Part shown: one piece after another, positions 1 through 5,493 of the stretch
How the letters are laid out: each line of letters starts with the position of its first letter
Position numbering within the stretch: the stretch's first letter is position 1
From: Cellvibrionales bacterium
GTDB lineage: Bacteria; Pseudomonadota; Gammaproteobacteria; Pseudomonadales; JAHEGP01
Assembly: GCA_024645065.1 (NCBI GenBank)
Contig: JAHEGP010000128.1
Location: 1 to 8,543 of the forward strand
DNA length: 8,543 bases
Reading direction: 5' to 3'
The notes under the pieces: model-generated
Databases searched by the model: none
Told to the model about the DNA's origin: nothing
What the model saw: only the letters and a program-made list of their open reading frames with translations
Made by a program: the position numbers and the translations under genes

Positions 1-591
1 GGCAGTCCAATCGATGTTGGCGCCCAGAATCTGGCGTTGGAAGCCGAGGGGGCTTACACCGGTGAAGTGTCAGCGGCGATGTTGCGGGATGTTGGCTGTC
101 ACTATGTGATCGCCGGGCACTCGGAGCGCAGGGCGCTATACGGTGAAAGTAACGAGATAGTGGCGCAGAAGTTTGTGCGCGCACAGTCTGCGGGTCTTAC
201 GCCCATTTTGTGTGTCGGCGAAACCCTGGAGCAGCGTGAGGCCGGCAACACCCTGGAGGTGGTGACTGAACAACTCCAGAGCGTGGTAGATGCTGCCGGT
301 ATGGCGGCCCTGGCACAAGCGGCACTGGCCTATGAGCCGGTATGGGCGATCGGTACCGGCAAAACGGCAACCCCCGAACAGGCGCAGCAGGTTCACGCTC
401 ACCTCAGAGAGGTGCTGGCTGGTAATGATGCCGATGTGGCCGGCTCCATGCAGATTTTGTATGGCGGCAGCGTCAAGGGCGATAATGCCGCCGAGTTGTT
501 TGCGATGGCAGATATCGACGGCGCGCTGGTGGGCGGCGCATCCCTGGTTGCGCAGGATTTTGCGAAAATTGGTAAAGCGGCGGACTTTTGA
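1..591 (+). CDS. tpiA: Triose-phosphate isomerase, 5'-truncated by window edge
   Basis: Triose-phosphate isomerase interconverts dihydroxyacetone phosphate and glyceraldehyde 3-phosphate in glycolysis and gluconeogenesis, in the cytoplasm. The reading frame is open from base 1 (GSPIDVGAQNLA...), so the gene enters from the left. A TTG at 37 is internal, not the start. Of 196 visible residues, the AYTGEVSA stretch is followed by the GHSERR motif, whose catalytic His is at about residue 40 of the fragment. The AYEPVWAIGTG motif carries the catalytic Glu at about 112 and leads into the mobile loop. The phosphate-binding YGGSVKGDN and GALVGGASL segments lie near the C terminus. Compared with the usual length of about 250 residues, some 55 N-terminal residues are missing. 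The TGA at 589-591 is three bases before secG, as expected for co-transcription. Identification is secure. Confidence 0.98.
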   Translation, partial: GSPIDVGAQNLALEAEGAYTGEVSAAMLRDVGCHYVIAGHSERRALYGESNEIVAQKFVRAQSAGLTPILCVGETLEQREAGNTLEVVTEQLQSVVDAAGMAALAQAALAYEPVWAIGTGKTATPEQAQQVHAHLREVLAGNDADVAGSMQILYGGSVKGDNAAELFAMADIDGALVGGASLVAQDFAKIGKAADF

Positions 592-594
592 TCG

Positions 595-1026
595 ATGGAA
601 TTACAGCAAATTATCATGGTGGTACATGTCCTGATTGCACTGGCGATCATAGGACTGGTGTTACTTCAGCAGGGTAAGGGCGCCGACATGGGAGCCTCCT
701 TCGGCGCGGGTTCCTCGCAAACCGTGTTCGGGGGCGTTGGTGGTGGCAACCTGCTTACCCGAGCCACTGCGATACTGGCGGCATCATTTTTTGCCACCAG
801 CTTTGCCCTGGCCATTGTCGCCAAGAATATCGCCGGCGATAGCATTGACCTCGATGCCGCTGGGATTCCTGCCCTGGTACAGGAGCCGGTATCACCAACC
901 GAGTCTGATGTGCCGGGCGGGGCGGATGTACCGGAAATACCCGAGCCAGCGACGGCAGGTGCATCTGAAAGCGAAGCCCCGGAAAGCAACGTCCCGGAAA
1001 GCAATATTCCCGGCGTTGACGATTAG
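595..1026 (+). CDS. secG: Preprotein translocase subunit SecG
   Basis: SecG is the small inner-membrane subunit of the SecYEG translocon, which helps SecA-driven export. The 143-residue product has two hydrophobic segments (about 4-24 and 57-77). Between them is the family's conserved cytoplasmic loop, QQGKGADMGASFG (25-37) followed by SSQTVFG. The ATG at 595 begins three bases after the tpiA stop, so any ribosome-binding site must lie inside the end of tpiA, suggesting coupled translation. The tail after about residue 86 is long, acidic and rich in Pro, Glu, Ser and Ala. It ends in a short peptide repeat (PESNVPESNIP) that is also visible as a repeated 12-mer in the DNA. Such tails vary widely in gammaproteobacterial SecG. 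The gene is followed 28 bases later by tRNA-Leu, the same order as secG-leuU in E. coli. Confidence 0.97.
   Translation: MELQQIIMVVHVLIALAIIGLVLLQQGKGADMGASFGAGSSQTVFGGVGGGNLLTRATAILAASFFATSFALAIVAKNIAGDSIDLDAAGIPALVQEPVSPTESDVPGGADVPEIPEPATAGASESEAPESNVPESNIPGVDD
978..1004 (+). repeat. Tandem 15-base near-repeat in the secG tail
   Basis: The 12-mer CCCGGAAAGCAA occurs at 978-989 and again at 993-1004, one 15-base (five-codon) period apart. It encodes the repeated peptide PESN in the acidic C-terminal tail of SecG. The likely origin is local duplication by replication slippage, which is an inference. Confidence 0.7.
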
Positions 1027-1054
1027 ATAACCGGACCTTACGCCAATGTTTTTA

Positions 1055-1141
1055 GCCGAAGTGGTGAAATTGGTAGACACGCTATCTTGAGGGGGTAGTG
1101 AGCTTTTGCTCGTGCCGGTTCAAGTCCGGCCTTCGGCACCA
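1055..1141 (+). tRNA. leuU: tRNA-Leu (anticodon GAG)
   Basis: A complete type II tRNA of 87 bases that reads CUC and CUU leucine codons. The acceptor stem GCCGAAG (1055-1061) pairs with CTTCGGC (1131-1137), followed by discriminator A and an encoded CCA (1139-1141). The D stem is GTG/CAC (1064-1066, 1078-1080). The anticodon stem CTATC/GGTAG (1082-1086, 1094-1098) has one G-T pair and encloses the loop TTGAGGG, with anticodon GAG at 1089-1091. The long variable arm GAGC-TTTT-GCTC (1100-1111) is typical of leucine tRNAs. The T stem GCCGG/CCGGC (1114-1118, 1126-1130) holds the loop TTCAAGT. It lies just downstream of secG, as leuU does in E. coli, and is probably on the same transcript. Confidence 0.98.
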
Positions 1142-1209
1142 TTTATTAGAATACCCCTGCAGGGCCAATTAGTCAGGCTCTACAGGATTTCCAGGCTGTC
1201 TGGCTGACT

Positions 1210-1226
1210 GTGACACAAAATGTCAC
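1210..1226. repeat. Perfect inverted repeat GTGACA-N5-TGTCAC
   Basis: GTGACA (1210-1215) and TGTCAC (1221-1226) are perfect reverse complements around CAAAA. The element could be a small operator, or a weak transcript-end hairpin since TCTT follows. It is not a CRP site: the TGTGA and TCAC halves are nine bases apart rather than six. Confidence 0.45.
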
Positions 1227-1228
1227 TC

Positions 1229-1270
1229 TTACCGTCCTCATCACACTAAAAAAATTCCTTTTACCGTCCT
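1229..1270 (+). repeat. Direct repeat TTACCGTCCT, two copies
   Basis: The 10-mer TTACCGTCCT occurs at 1229-1238 and 1261-1270, start to start 32 bases, about three helical turns. The second copy forms the left arm of a hairpin with GGGGCGGT (1263-1280; seven pairs including one G-T, loop TGCG). On the minus strand that hairpin is followed by an A/T-rich run, but no gene on that strand needs a terminator here. The function is unknown. Confidence 0.4.
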
Positions 1271-1438
1271 GCGGGGCGGTGTCTATCATTCCAATTTGGT
1301 CACTTCCGTGGGTCACATCAGGCAGTCTCTGCGACCAGGGGTTCGGAGGATTGCCAGGGGCCAGGCCGGGTGCCGCCAAGGTCGTCGCGGGTATATATGA
1401 GCCCATCCCATGCTATCCTGAAGGCCAATGCATAAAGC

Positions 1439-2296
1439 GTGAAGGCAGACAACCCAGTGAATGAACAAGGGCCTCAAGCACCCGGTGACTTGATCAGAAT
1501 TAAGCAGGGAAATGTCCATTATGCTGTCGATGGGAATCCAGGTGGCGAAAGGGTAATTCTGGTTCCTGGTCTGGTAACGCCACTCTTTGCATGGGAATTT
1601 CTCTCAGAGGATCTGGCAAAAACCGGATACCGTGTGCTGCGGTATGATCATTTTGGACGAGGTTTTTCAGATTGCCCGCAAACTGAATATAACCTGGAGT
1701 TATACCTTGACCAATTGGACGGCCTTCTTTCAGCCCTCAGCATTGATGAAAGTGTGACTTTAGTGGGTTGGTCAATGGGAGGCGTGATTTGCAGCGCTTT
1801 TGCGAATCGCTATCCGGAAAGAGTTAACAAACTGGTACTGATTGCACCAGGCTTGTTCATGCAGATGCCTGTAATCCTTCGTTTATTACTGAAATCCCCT
1901 TTGTTTTCCCTGTACATGAAAAAAAAGGGAGAAAAAACCGTACTGGAAGGATTAAGAAAACACTTCAACAAACCGGAAAACTTTCCAGAATATTTTGATA
2001 AAGTACGGGAACAAATGAGAAAGAGGGGGGTAATCGAATCCCTGATATCGACGATTGTAAATTTTCCATTGAATTATGGCGCAGCGATGGAAGCATTAGG
2101 CAATCACCCCAGGCCAGTATTGATCGTCTGGGGTGATGATGATGAAATCACCCCCTTCGAAAACAGCCAGAAAGTCACTGAACTCTTTCGTAACAGCGAG
2201 CTGTTTACCGTCAACAATGCAGGCCATGCGCCACACTACGAATATCGCGAATTGGTGAATGACAAGATTGTACAGTTTCTGAAAAGCAAATCCTGA
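1439..2296 (+). CDS. Alpha/beta-fold hydrolase
   Basis: A predicted soluble serine hydrolase of 285 residues; the substrate cannot be told from sequence. The fold is shown by the oxyanion-hole region VPGLVTPLFAWE (42-53), the RYDHFGRGFSD segment (68-78), the nucleophile elbow VGWSMGG with Ser112, the acid strand PVLIVWGDDDEITP (Asp235 by position) and NAGHAPHYE with His263. A cap region lies at about 138-210, with a basic stretch KKKGEK. An in-frame TAA at 1433-1435 leaves only GTG starts: 1439 (used here) or 1457, which has GAAGG eleven bases upstream. Neither has a strong ribosome-binding site. Base composition is visibly more AT-rich than the flanking genes, with many A/T-ending codons, which hints at later acquisition. 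It has its own spacing on both sides, so it is probably monocistronic. Confidence 0.9.
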   Translation: MKADNPVNEQGPQAPGDLIRIKQGNVHYAVDGNPGGERVILVPGLVTPLFAWEFLSEDLAKTGYRVLRYDHFGRGFSDCPQTEYNLELYLDQLDGLLSALSIDESVTLVGWSMGGVICSAFANRYPERVNKLVLIAPGLFMQMPVILRLLLKSPLFSLYMKKKGEKTVLEGLRKHFNKPENFPEYFDKVREQMRKRGVIESLISTIVNFPLNYGAAMEALGNHPRPVLIVWGDDDEITPFENSQKVTELFRNSELFTVNNAGHAPHYEYRELVNDKIVQFLKSKS

Positions 2297-2354
2297 AAGT
2301 CATCATCTACTGTTTTGGCGATTACAGGCCACCCCCTGCAAAAAACGAGCGAAA

Positions 2355-2360
2355 TATAAT
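2355..2360 (+). promoter_or_regulatory. Candidate -10 box (TATAAT) for the flavin oxidoreductase
   Basis: A perfect TATAAT lies 43 bases upstream of the TTG start at 2404, inside the short gap after the hydrolase gene. No TTGACA-like sequence sits 16-18 bases upstream (the region reads CCACCCCCTG). If the box is real, the promoter probably needs an activator. Confidence 0.4.
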
Positions 2361-2390
2361 CTGCGTTATCCAGGGACTTTGTCACCCATG

Positions 2391-2397
2391 AGGAGAG
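2391..2397 (+). promoter_or_regulatory. Shine-Dalgarno AGGAGAG that fixes a TTG start
   Basis: AGGAGAG ends six bases before the TTG at 2404, an ideal spacing. The nearby ATG at 2388 is in another frame and stops after eight codons, so TTG is the best-supported start for the flavin oxidoreductase. Confidence 0.8.
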
Positions 2398-2403
2398 TCG
2401 GCC

Positions 2404-3513
2404 TTGAGTGCTAGCAACCCGTTGTTCCAGCCCTTCACGCTGCGCAATTTGCAGCTGCAAAACCGTATAGTCATGGCTCCTATGACACGCAATTTTTCGC
2501 CGGGCAATGTGCCGGGAGAAGCGGTGGTAGAGTATTACCGACGCCGGGCCGCAGGTGGCGTGGGGCTGATTTTTACGGAAGGTACCTGCATTGACCATAT
2601 CGCAGCCAATGGCTATCCCGATGTGCCGTATTTTCATGGCGAGGAGCGCCTTGCCGGATGGAAGAAAGTCGCTGCTGCGGTGCACGCCGAGGGAGGCAAG
2701 ATAGCACCCCAGTTGTGGCATTGTGGGGGCATGCGCAAGTCTGGAGTGATGCCGGAGGGTGATGTTCCCGGCTACACGCCCTCGGGGATGAACGTGCCCG
2801 GTAAAGTCAACCGCCATATTATGACCCGGCAGGATATTGACGATGTGGTTGCCGCCTTCGCACGGGGCGCCGCGGACGCCAAAGCCCTGGGTTTTGACGC
2901 GGTCGAGATTCACGGGGCCCACGGCTACCTGGTGGATCAGTTCTTTTGGGAGGGCACCAACCAGCGCGATGACGCCTATGGCGGCTCGCTGGAAAACCGC
3001 TCGCGTTTTGCGCTGGAGATCATCACCGCGGTGCGCGCTGCCGTGGGGCCGGAATTTCCGGTTAGCTTGCGTTGGTCGCAGTGGAAGCAACAGGACTATA
3101 GCGCCCGCCTCGTCAACACCCCTGAAGAGATGGAGCGGCTGCTGCTGCCGTTGTCAGAAGCGGGGGTCGATATTTTTCATTGCTCGACGCGCCGGTTCTG
3201 GGAGTCGGAGTTTGAGGGCAGTGATCTAAATCTGGCAGGCTGGTGCAAAAAAATTACCGGCAAACCCAGCATTACTGTGGGCAGCGTTGGCTTAAACGCC
3301 GATTTTATTCCGCGTCCGGGGGAGTTCACTCCCAATGAGGCAGAGCCCGCGAGTCTTGATGAAGTGATCCGGCGCCTTAATGCCGATGAATTCGACCTGG
3401 TGGCAGTGGGTCGCGCGTTGATCGCAAATCCCGAGTGGGCGAGACTGGTGGAAGAAGGCCATCTGGAACAATTGCAGCCCTTCCAGAAAGAGTGTCTGGC
3501 GAGCCTGGTATAA
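2404..3513 (+). CDS. NADH:flavin oxidoreductase, Old Yellow Enzyme family
   Basis: A predicted FMN-dependent ene-reductase of 369 residues, a single TIM barrel without the C-terminal Fe-S and NAD domains of the 2,4-dienoyl-CoA reductase type. Such enzymes use NAD(P)H to reduce activated C=C bonds or nitro compounds. The N terminus LFQPFTLRNLQLQNRIVMAPMTRN is typical. It is followed by APQLWHCGGMRKSG (101-114), the VEIHGAHGYLVDQFFW signature with the substrate-binding pair His170/His173, NQRDDAYGGSLENRSRFALEI (186-206), SLRWSQW (221-227) and the FMN-phosphate region VAVGRALIANPEW (333-345). The first motif has Gly where many relatives have Arg (QLWHxGR); I believe some bacterial subfamilies vary here. 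The start is TTG with a strong ribosome-binding site. The gene converges with the regulator at 3533, only 19 bases away. The physiological substrate is unknown. Confidence 0.95.
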   Translation: MSASNPLFQPFTLRNLQLQNRIVMAPMTRNFSPGNVPGEAVVEYYRRRAAGGVGLIFTEGTCIDHIAANGYPDVPYFHGEERLAGWKKVAAAVHAEGGKIAPQLWHCGGMRKSGVMPEGDVPGYTPSGMNVPGKVNRHIMTRQDIDDVVAAFARGAADAKALGFDAVEIHGAHGYLVDQFFWEGTNQRDDAYGGSLENRSRFALEIITAVRAAVGPEFPVSLRWSQWKQQDYSARLVNTPEEMERLLLPLSEAGVDIFHCSTRRFWESEFEGSDLNLAGWCKKITGKPSITVGSVGLNADFIPRPGEFTPNEAEPASLDEVIRRLNADEFDLVAVGRALIANPEWARLVEEGHLEQLQPFQKECLASLV

Positions 3514-3532
3514 AAAATACATAGCCGGGCTG

Positions 3533-4393
3533 CTAGAATAGCCAGGCCTGAACTTCTTCCAGGTTGTCGACCACAATTTGCTGGGCGCTGGGTTTGCCCT
3601 GCAGTACGTGAGCATCGATTTGCAGCAGTTGCATCATGTACTGCACCAATGGCCCACGGGTTTTGATCCGCAGGACGCCGCGGCTCATGCTGTAGTCTTC
3701 CGCGATGATTTGTCTCTGTGCAGTATCGAGTCTTGGGTCGGGTTTTATTCTAACGGTTACCCTTTGCGACCAATTGCTATCCTGCTCGATCGTGTTGGGT
3801 GACTCATCCATGATATCTGGTATGCCGCGAAACCGACTGAGGACGAAGTCGCGATAGTCGCGGTTTTTCTCGCAGTAGGCGCGAACATGCCAGCGTAAGC
3901 CACTGTAAACCAGTGTGTGGGGGGCGATAACCCGAACTTCCTGTTTCGGGTTTTTCAGGGACACGTATTCAACCTCCACACGCTTTTGTTGCCTGGCTGC
4001 AGCTACGATAGGTCGCAGAATTTCAGGGCGCAGTTGGCGTGGCGGAGGATATAGCACCACATTGCTGGTCGGCTGCAGGCCCAGGCTTTCAAAGCGCAAT
4101 TCCAGGTCGTGACGACGATTCAACAGGTGCAGATATTCATCCGCAAGCCCGGCTGTTACGGCGGGCTTGAAGTCTCCCGCGGGCGTGTACCCCCTGACCT
4201 GCTTATCGTAGACCAGGTTGCCCGGGGCGATGTTGCGAATATATTCATTGATATCCCGGGAAGCCTGCTGTCGTCCAATGCCAAACGCGTGACATAGATG
4301 ACCCGTGGTCAACCGCCCTTCCCATAATGCGATGATCTCGATAAGGCGATAGCGTTGCAGTAAGTCCCAGCGCCGGCTCCAATCTATCGGCAT
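3533..4393 (-). CDS. WYL-domain transcriptional regulator, BrxR/CapW-like
   Basis: A predicted DNA-binding regulator of 286 residues. An N-terminal winged helix-turn-helix (about 1-75) contains YRLIEIIALWEGRL, FGIGRQQASRDINEYI and APGNLVYDKQVRGYTP. The WYL domain (about 128-195) contains VEVEYVSL, RVIAPHTLVYSGLRWHVRAYCEKNRDYRDFVLSRFRGI. A C-terminal extension (208-286) would support dimerisation. This order and these motifs match the BrxR/CapW regulators found beside BREX, CBASS and other phage-defence systems, where they act as repressors. The assignment rests on remembered motifs, not a search. The start at 4393 is chosen because AAGGGAG lies seven bases upstream and the product begins exactly at the domain; the frame extends to 4531, but that part runs through the palindrome and looks non-coding. 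No recognised defence gene is adjacent. It converges with the flavin oxidoreductase. Confidence 0.9.
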   Translation of the reverse strand: MPIDWSRRWDLLQRYRLIEIIALWEGRLTTGHLCHAFGIGRQQASRDINEYIRNIAPGNLVYDKQVRGYTPAGDFKPAVTAGLADEYLHLLNRRHDLELRFESLGLQPTSNVVLYPPPRQLRPEILRPIVAAARQQKRVEVEYVSLKNPKQEVRVIAPHTLVYSGLRWHVRAYCEKNRDYRDFVLSRFRGIPDIMDESPNTIEQDSNWSQRVTVRIKPDPRLDTAQRQIIAEDYSMSRGVLRIKTRGPLVQYMMQLLQIDAHVLQGKPSAQQIVVDNLEEVQAWLF

Positions 4394-4400
4394 GGTAATG

Positions 4401-4407
4401 CTCCCTT
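4401..4407 (-). promoter_or_regulatory. Shine-Dalgarno AAGGGAG for the WYL regulator
   Basis: On the minus strand AAGGGAG lies seven bases before the ATG at 4393. It supports that start over upstream in-frame ATGs such as 4444, which falls inside the inverted repeat. Confidence 0.75.
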
Positions 4408-4432
4408 CAATTTCCTGTTTCTGATATGCCTG

Positions 4433-4477
4433 AAAAAGCGACATGTATATGTAGCAACTATATACATGTCGCATTTT
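4433..4477. promoter_or_regulatory. Long inverted repeat, probable operator of the WYL regulator
   Basis: GCGACATGTATAT (4438-4450) and ATATACATGTCGC (4460-4472) are perfect 13-base reverse complements around a 9-base spacer. Beyond one mismatch (4437/4473) the arms extend four more bases each, AAAA and TTTT, giving 18-base arms. Centre to centre the arms are 22 bases apart, about two helical turns, which suits a dimer bound on one face. The element lies between the divergent regulator and the small gene at 4549. Its right arm overlaps a possible -35, so it is well placed for autorepression and control of the small gene. A role as a transcribed hairpin is possible but less natural between divergent genes. 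Confidence 0.75.
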
Positions 4478-4488
4478 ACGGTTATTAT
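4461..4488 (+). promoter_or_regulatory. Candidate promoter of the small divergent gene
   Basis: TATACA (4461-4466, four of six matches to TTGACA) and TATTAT (4483-4488, five of six to TATAAT) are 16 bases apart. The -35 lies in the right arm of the inverted repeat, so a bound regulator would block it. Transcription would start near 4495, before the ribosome-binding site of the gene at 4549. Confidence 0.4.
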
Positions 4489-4536
4489 TGAGTTCAGGCA
4501 ATGCAGCAGTTAAACAACGCAATAAGACCATCAGGC

Positions 4537-4541
4537 GAGGG
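4537..4541 (+). promoter_or_regulatory. Shine-Dalgarno GAGGG deciding the start of the small gene
   Basis: GAGGG lies seven bases before the ATG at 4549. The alternative in-frame ATG at 4501 has no good ribosome-binding site and would sit only about six bases from the predicted transcription start. Confidence 0.6.
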
Positions 4542-4548
4542 CAAGGCT

Positions 4549-4908
4549 ATGTTCAGTATTGTGGAAAATGGGGGTATAACGAGTGGTTCGCTGCAACAGG
4601 AAGCAGCGCCGAACGCAGGCAAGAAAAGCAAGGCAGAAGCGGGTTTTGCGGGTACGACAAAGTCAGAACAGTCCCAAGCTCCGCGAATGCCAACCCGGGC
4701 CCGGTATCCGGTGAACCTGCTTGAAAGCGAGATTGGCGAGGAAGTCAGCGAACTGCTGTCCCATCCCAGTCTCCAGCTCACCAGCGGTCATCAGGCTTGG
4801 TTGCTAATGGCGATCATGTATCTGGTGGAGCGTGAAAGACGCAAGGTTATGCACAAGTCAGGTGGGGTGGATCAGGTCCTGGCCATGGCTAGAGCCGAAC
4901 ACGCCTAG
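4549..4908 (+). CDS. Hypothetical small protein, divergent from the WYL regulator
   Basis: I do not recognise this protein. From the ATG at 4549 it has 119 residues; an in-frame ATG at 4501 would add 16 but lacks a ribosome-binding site, and those codons look non-coding. The first half (MFSIVENGGITSGSLQQEAA... to about residue 55) is rich in Ser, Gly, Ala, Lys and Gln and is probably disordered. The second half looks like a small helical domain, LLESEIGEEVSELLSHPSLQ and then HQAWLLMAIMYLVERERRKVMHK, whose second helix has a hydrophobic face and a basic end. There is no signal peptide or clear membrane segment. It is divergent from the BrxR-like regulator across the long inverted repeat, so control by that regulator is plausible. 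It converges with the ferritin-like gene (63-base gap). That it is a real gene is supported by its start signals and promoter, not by homology. Confidence 0.65.
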   Translation: MFSIVENGGITSGSLQQEAAPNAGKKSKAEAGFAGTTKSEQSQAPRMPTRARYPVNLLESEIGEEVSELLSHPSLQLTSGHQAWLLMAIMYLVERERRKVMHKSGGVDQVLAMARAEHA

Positions 4909-4971
4909 TTCCGCTCTGCCCCGGGGTTCAGCTATCGTCCGTAAGGGGGTAGAGGGCTCGATGGGCCGCTA

Positions 4972-5493
4972 TCATTCCGGCAGGTTGGCAGGGTCGGGAT
5001 CGAAGCGCCAGTCTTCAGTGGAATCAGGACATTCGTCTATCCACTGCTTCAGCAGTGCGACATGTTCCTTTTCCTCGAGGGCGAAATCGGCGGCGATACG
5101 CTTGATTTCGGCGTCGCGGGTATCCTGGCTGATGCGATGATAAAAGGCGTGTGCGCGCAGCTCATTGGCAAGGGCAATCTCCAGGGCGTGGGCTGTATTC
5201 ATCAGGTAGTGGACTGCATCCATGCTGGTGGTCTCCGGGCTCTCCGGGTCGTCCCACTCAAACTCCCAGGGAGAAATATTGGGTAGATCGAGTCCCGCAG
5301 CCAGGGCGATGATTTCTTCGGCATGCTTGCGGCCGAATTCGGCCAGGGTGCGAAAGGCCCGGGAAACCTTTGGGTTGTTATGTATTTCCAGGGCATCGGC
5401 CAATTCGTCATAGCGCTCAGCAGCCTCTTCTTCCAGGGTGATGGCGTAAGCGAGAAAGGTATTCATATCAGCGATGGGCTGTTGCAGGTTCAT
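4972..5493 (-). CDS. Ferritin-like (rubrerythrin-type) di-iron protein
   Basis: A predicted four-helix-bundle, ferritin-like protein of 173 residues. Putative di-iron ligands appear in paired carboxylate and histidine motifs: TLEEEAAERYDEL (Glu21-23), LAEFGRKHAEE (Glu52, His57), ALANELRAHAFYH (Glu111) and FALEEKEHVALL (Glu140/141, His144). There is no C-terminal rubredoxin domain with its CxxC pairs, so it is not a full rubrerythrin. The C-terminal tail is acidic and Pro/Asp-rich. Its ATG overlaps the stop of the oxidoreductase beta subunit (ATGA at 5493-5490), implying translational coupling. Plausible roles are iron storage, peroxide removal, or protection or supply of iron for the oxygen-sensitive Fe-S enzyme encoded upstream; this is inference from context. 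The exact ligand set needs a structural alignment. Confidence 0.88.
   Translation of the reverse strand: MNLQQPIADMNTFLAYAITLEEEAAERYDELADALEIHNNPKVSRAFRTLAEFGRKHAEEIIALAAGLDLPNISPWEFEWDDPESPETTSMDAVHYLMNTAHALEIALANELRAHAFYHRISQDTRDAEIKRIAADFALEEKEHVALLKQWIDECPDSTEDWRFDPDPANLPE

Larger units (their letters stand above)
1142..1438. other. Gene-poor intergenic region after tRNA-Leu
   Basis: About 300 bases with no convincing gene. Short open frames exist on both strands, but their products are low-quality and match no family I know. The stretch contains the SbfI-like palindrome CCTGCAGG near 1156-1163, a perfect 6-base hairpin at 1210-1226, a 10-base direct repeat, and a GC-rich hairpin at 1263-1280. 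I see no classical terminator with a long T run on the + strand. Possible -10-like strings for the downstream hydrolase (TATATA at 1392-1397, TGCTATCCT at 1411-1419) lack a matching -35. In many gammaproteobacteria rimP would begin in this position; no remnant of it is visible. Confidence 0.6.

Noticed and set aside
1209..1226. CRP-like site TGTGA...TCAC
   Set aside because: The half-sites are nine bases apart rather than the required six.
1210..1464. Possible 84-residue gene after the tRNA (GTG start)
   Set aside because: There is no ribosome-binding site, the composition is unlike a protein, it overlaps the hairpins and the hydrolase start, and no family resemblance is seen.
2236..3090. 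Open frame of 284 codons on the - strand
   Set aside because: It is antisense to the Old Yellow Enzyme gene and the end of the hydrolase gene; the product shows no domain and the + strand genes have clear family motifs.
3514..3532. Bidirectional terminator between the converging flavin oxidoreductase and regulator genes
   Set aside because: Only a very short AGCC-G-GGCT palindrome (3523-3531) is present, with no adequate stem or T run; the A-run (3512-3517) alone is not enough.
4394..4531. 46-residue N-terminal extension of the WYL regulator
   Set aside because: It would run through the inverted repeat, has no good ribosome-binding site, and the conserved winged-helix region starts at the ATG at 4393, which has AAGGGAG upstream.
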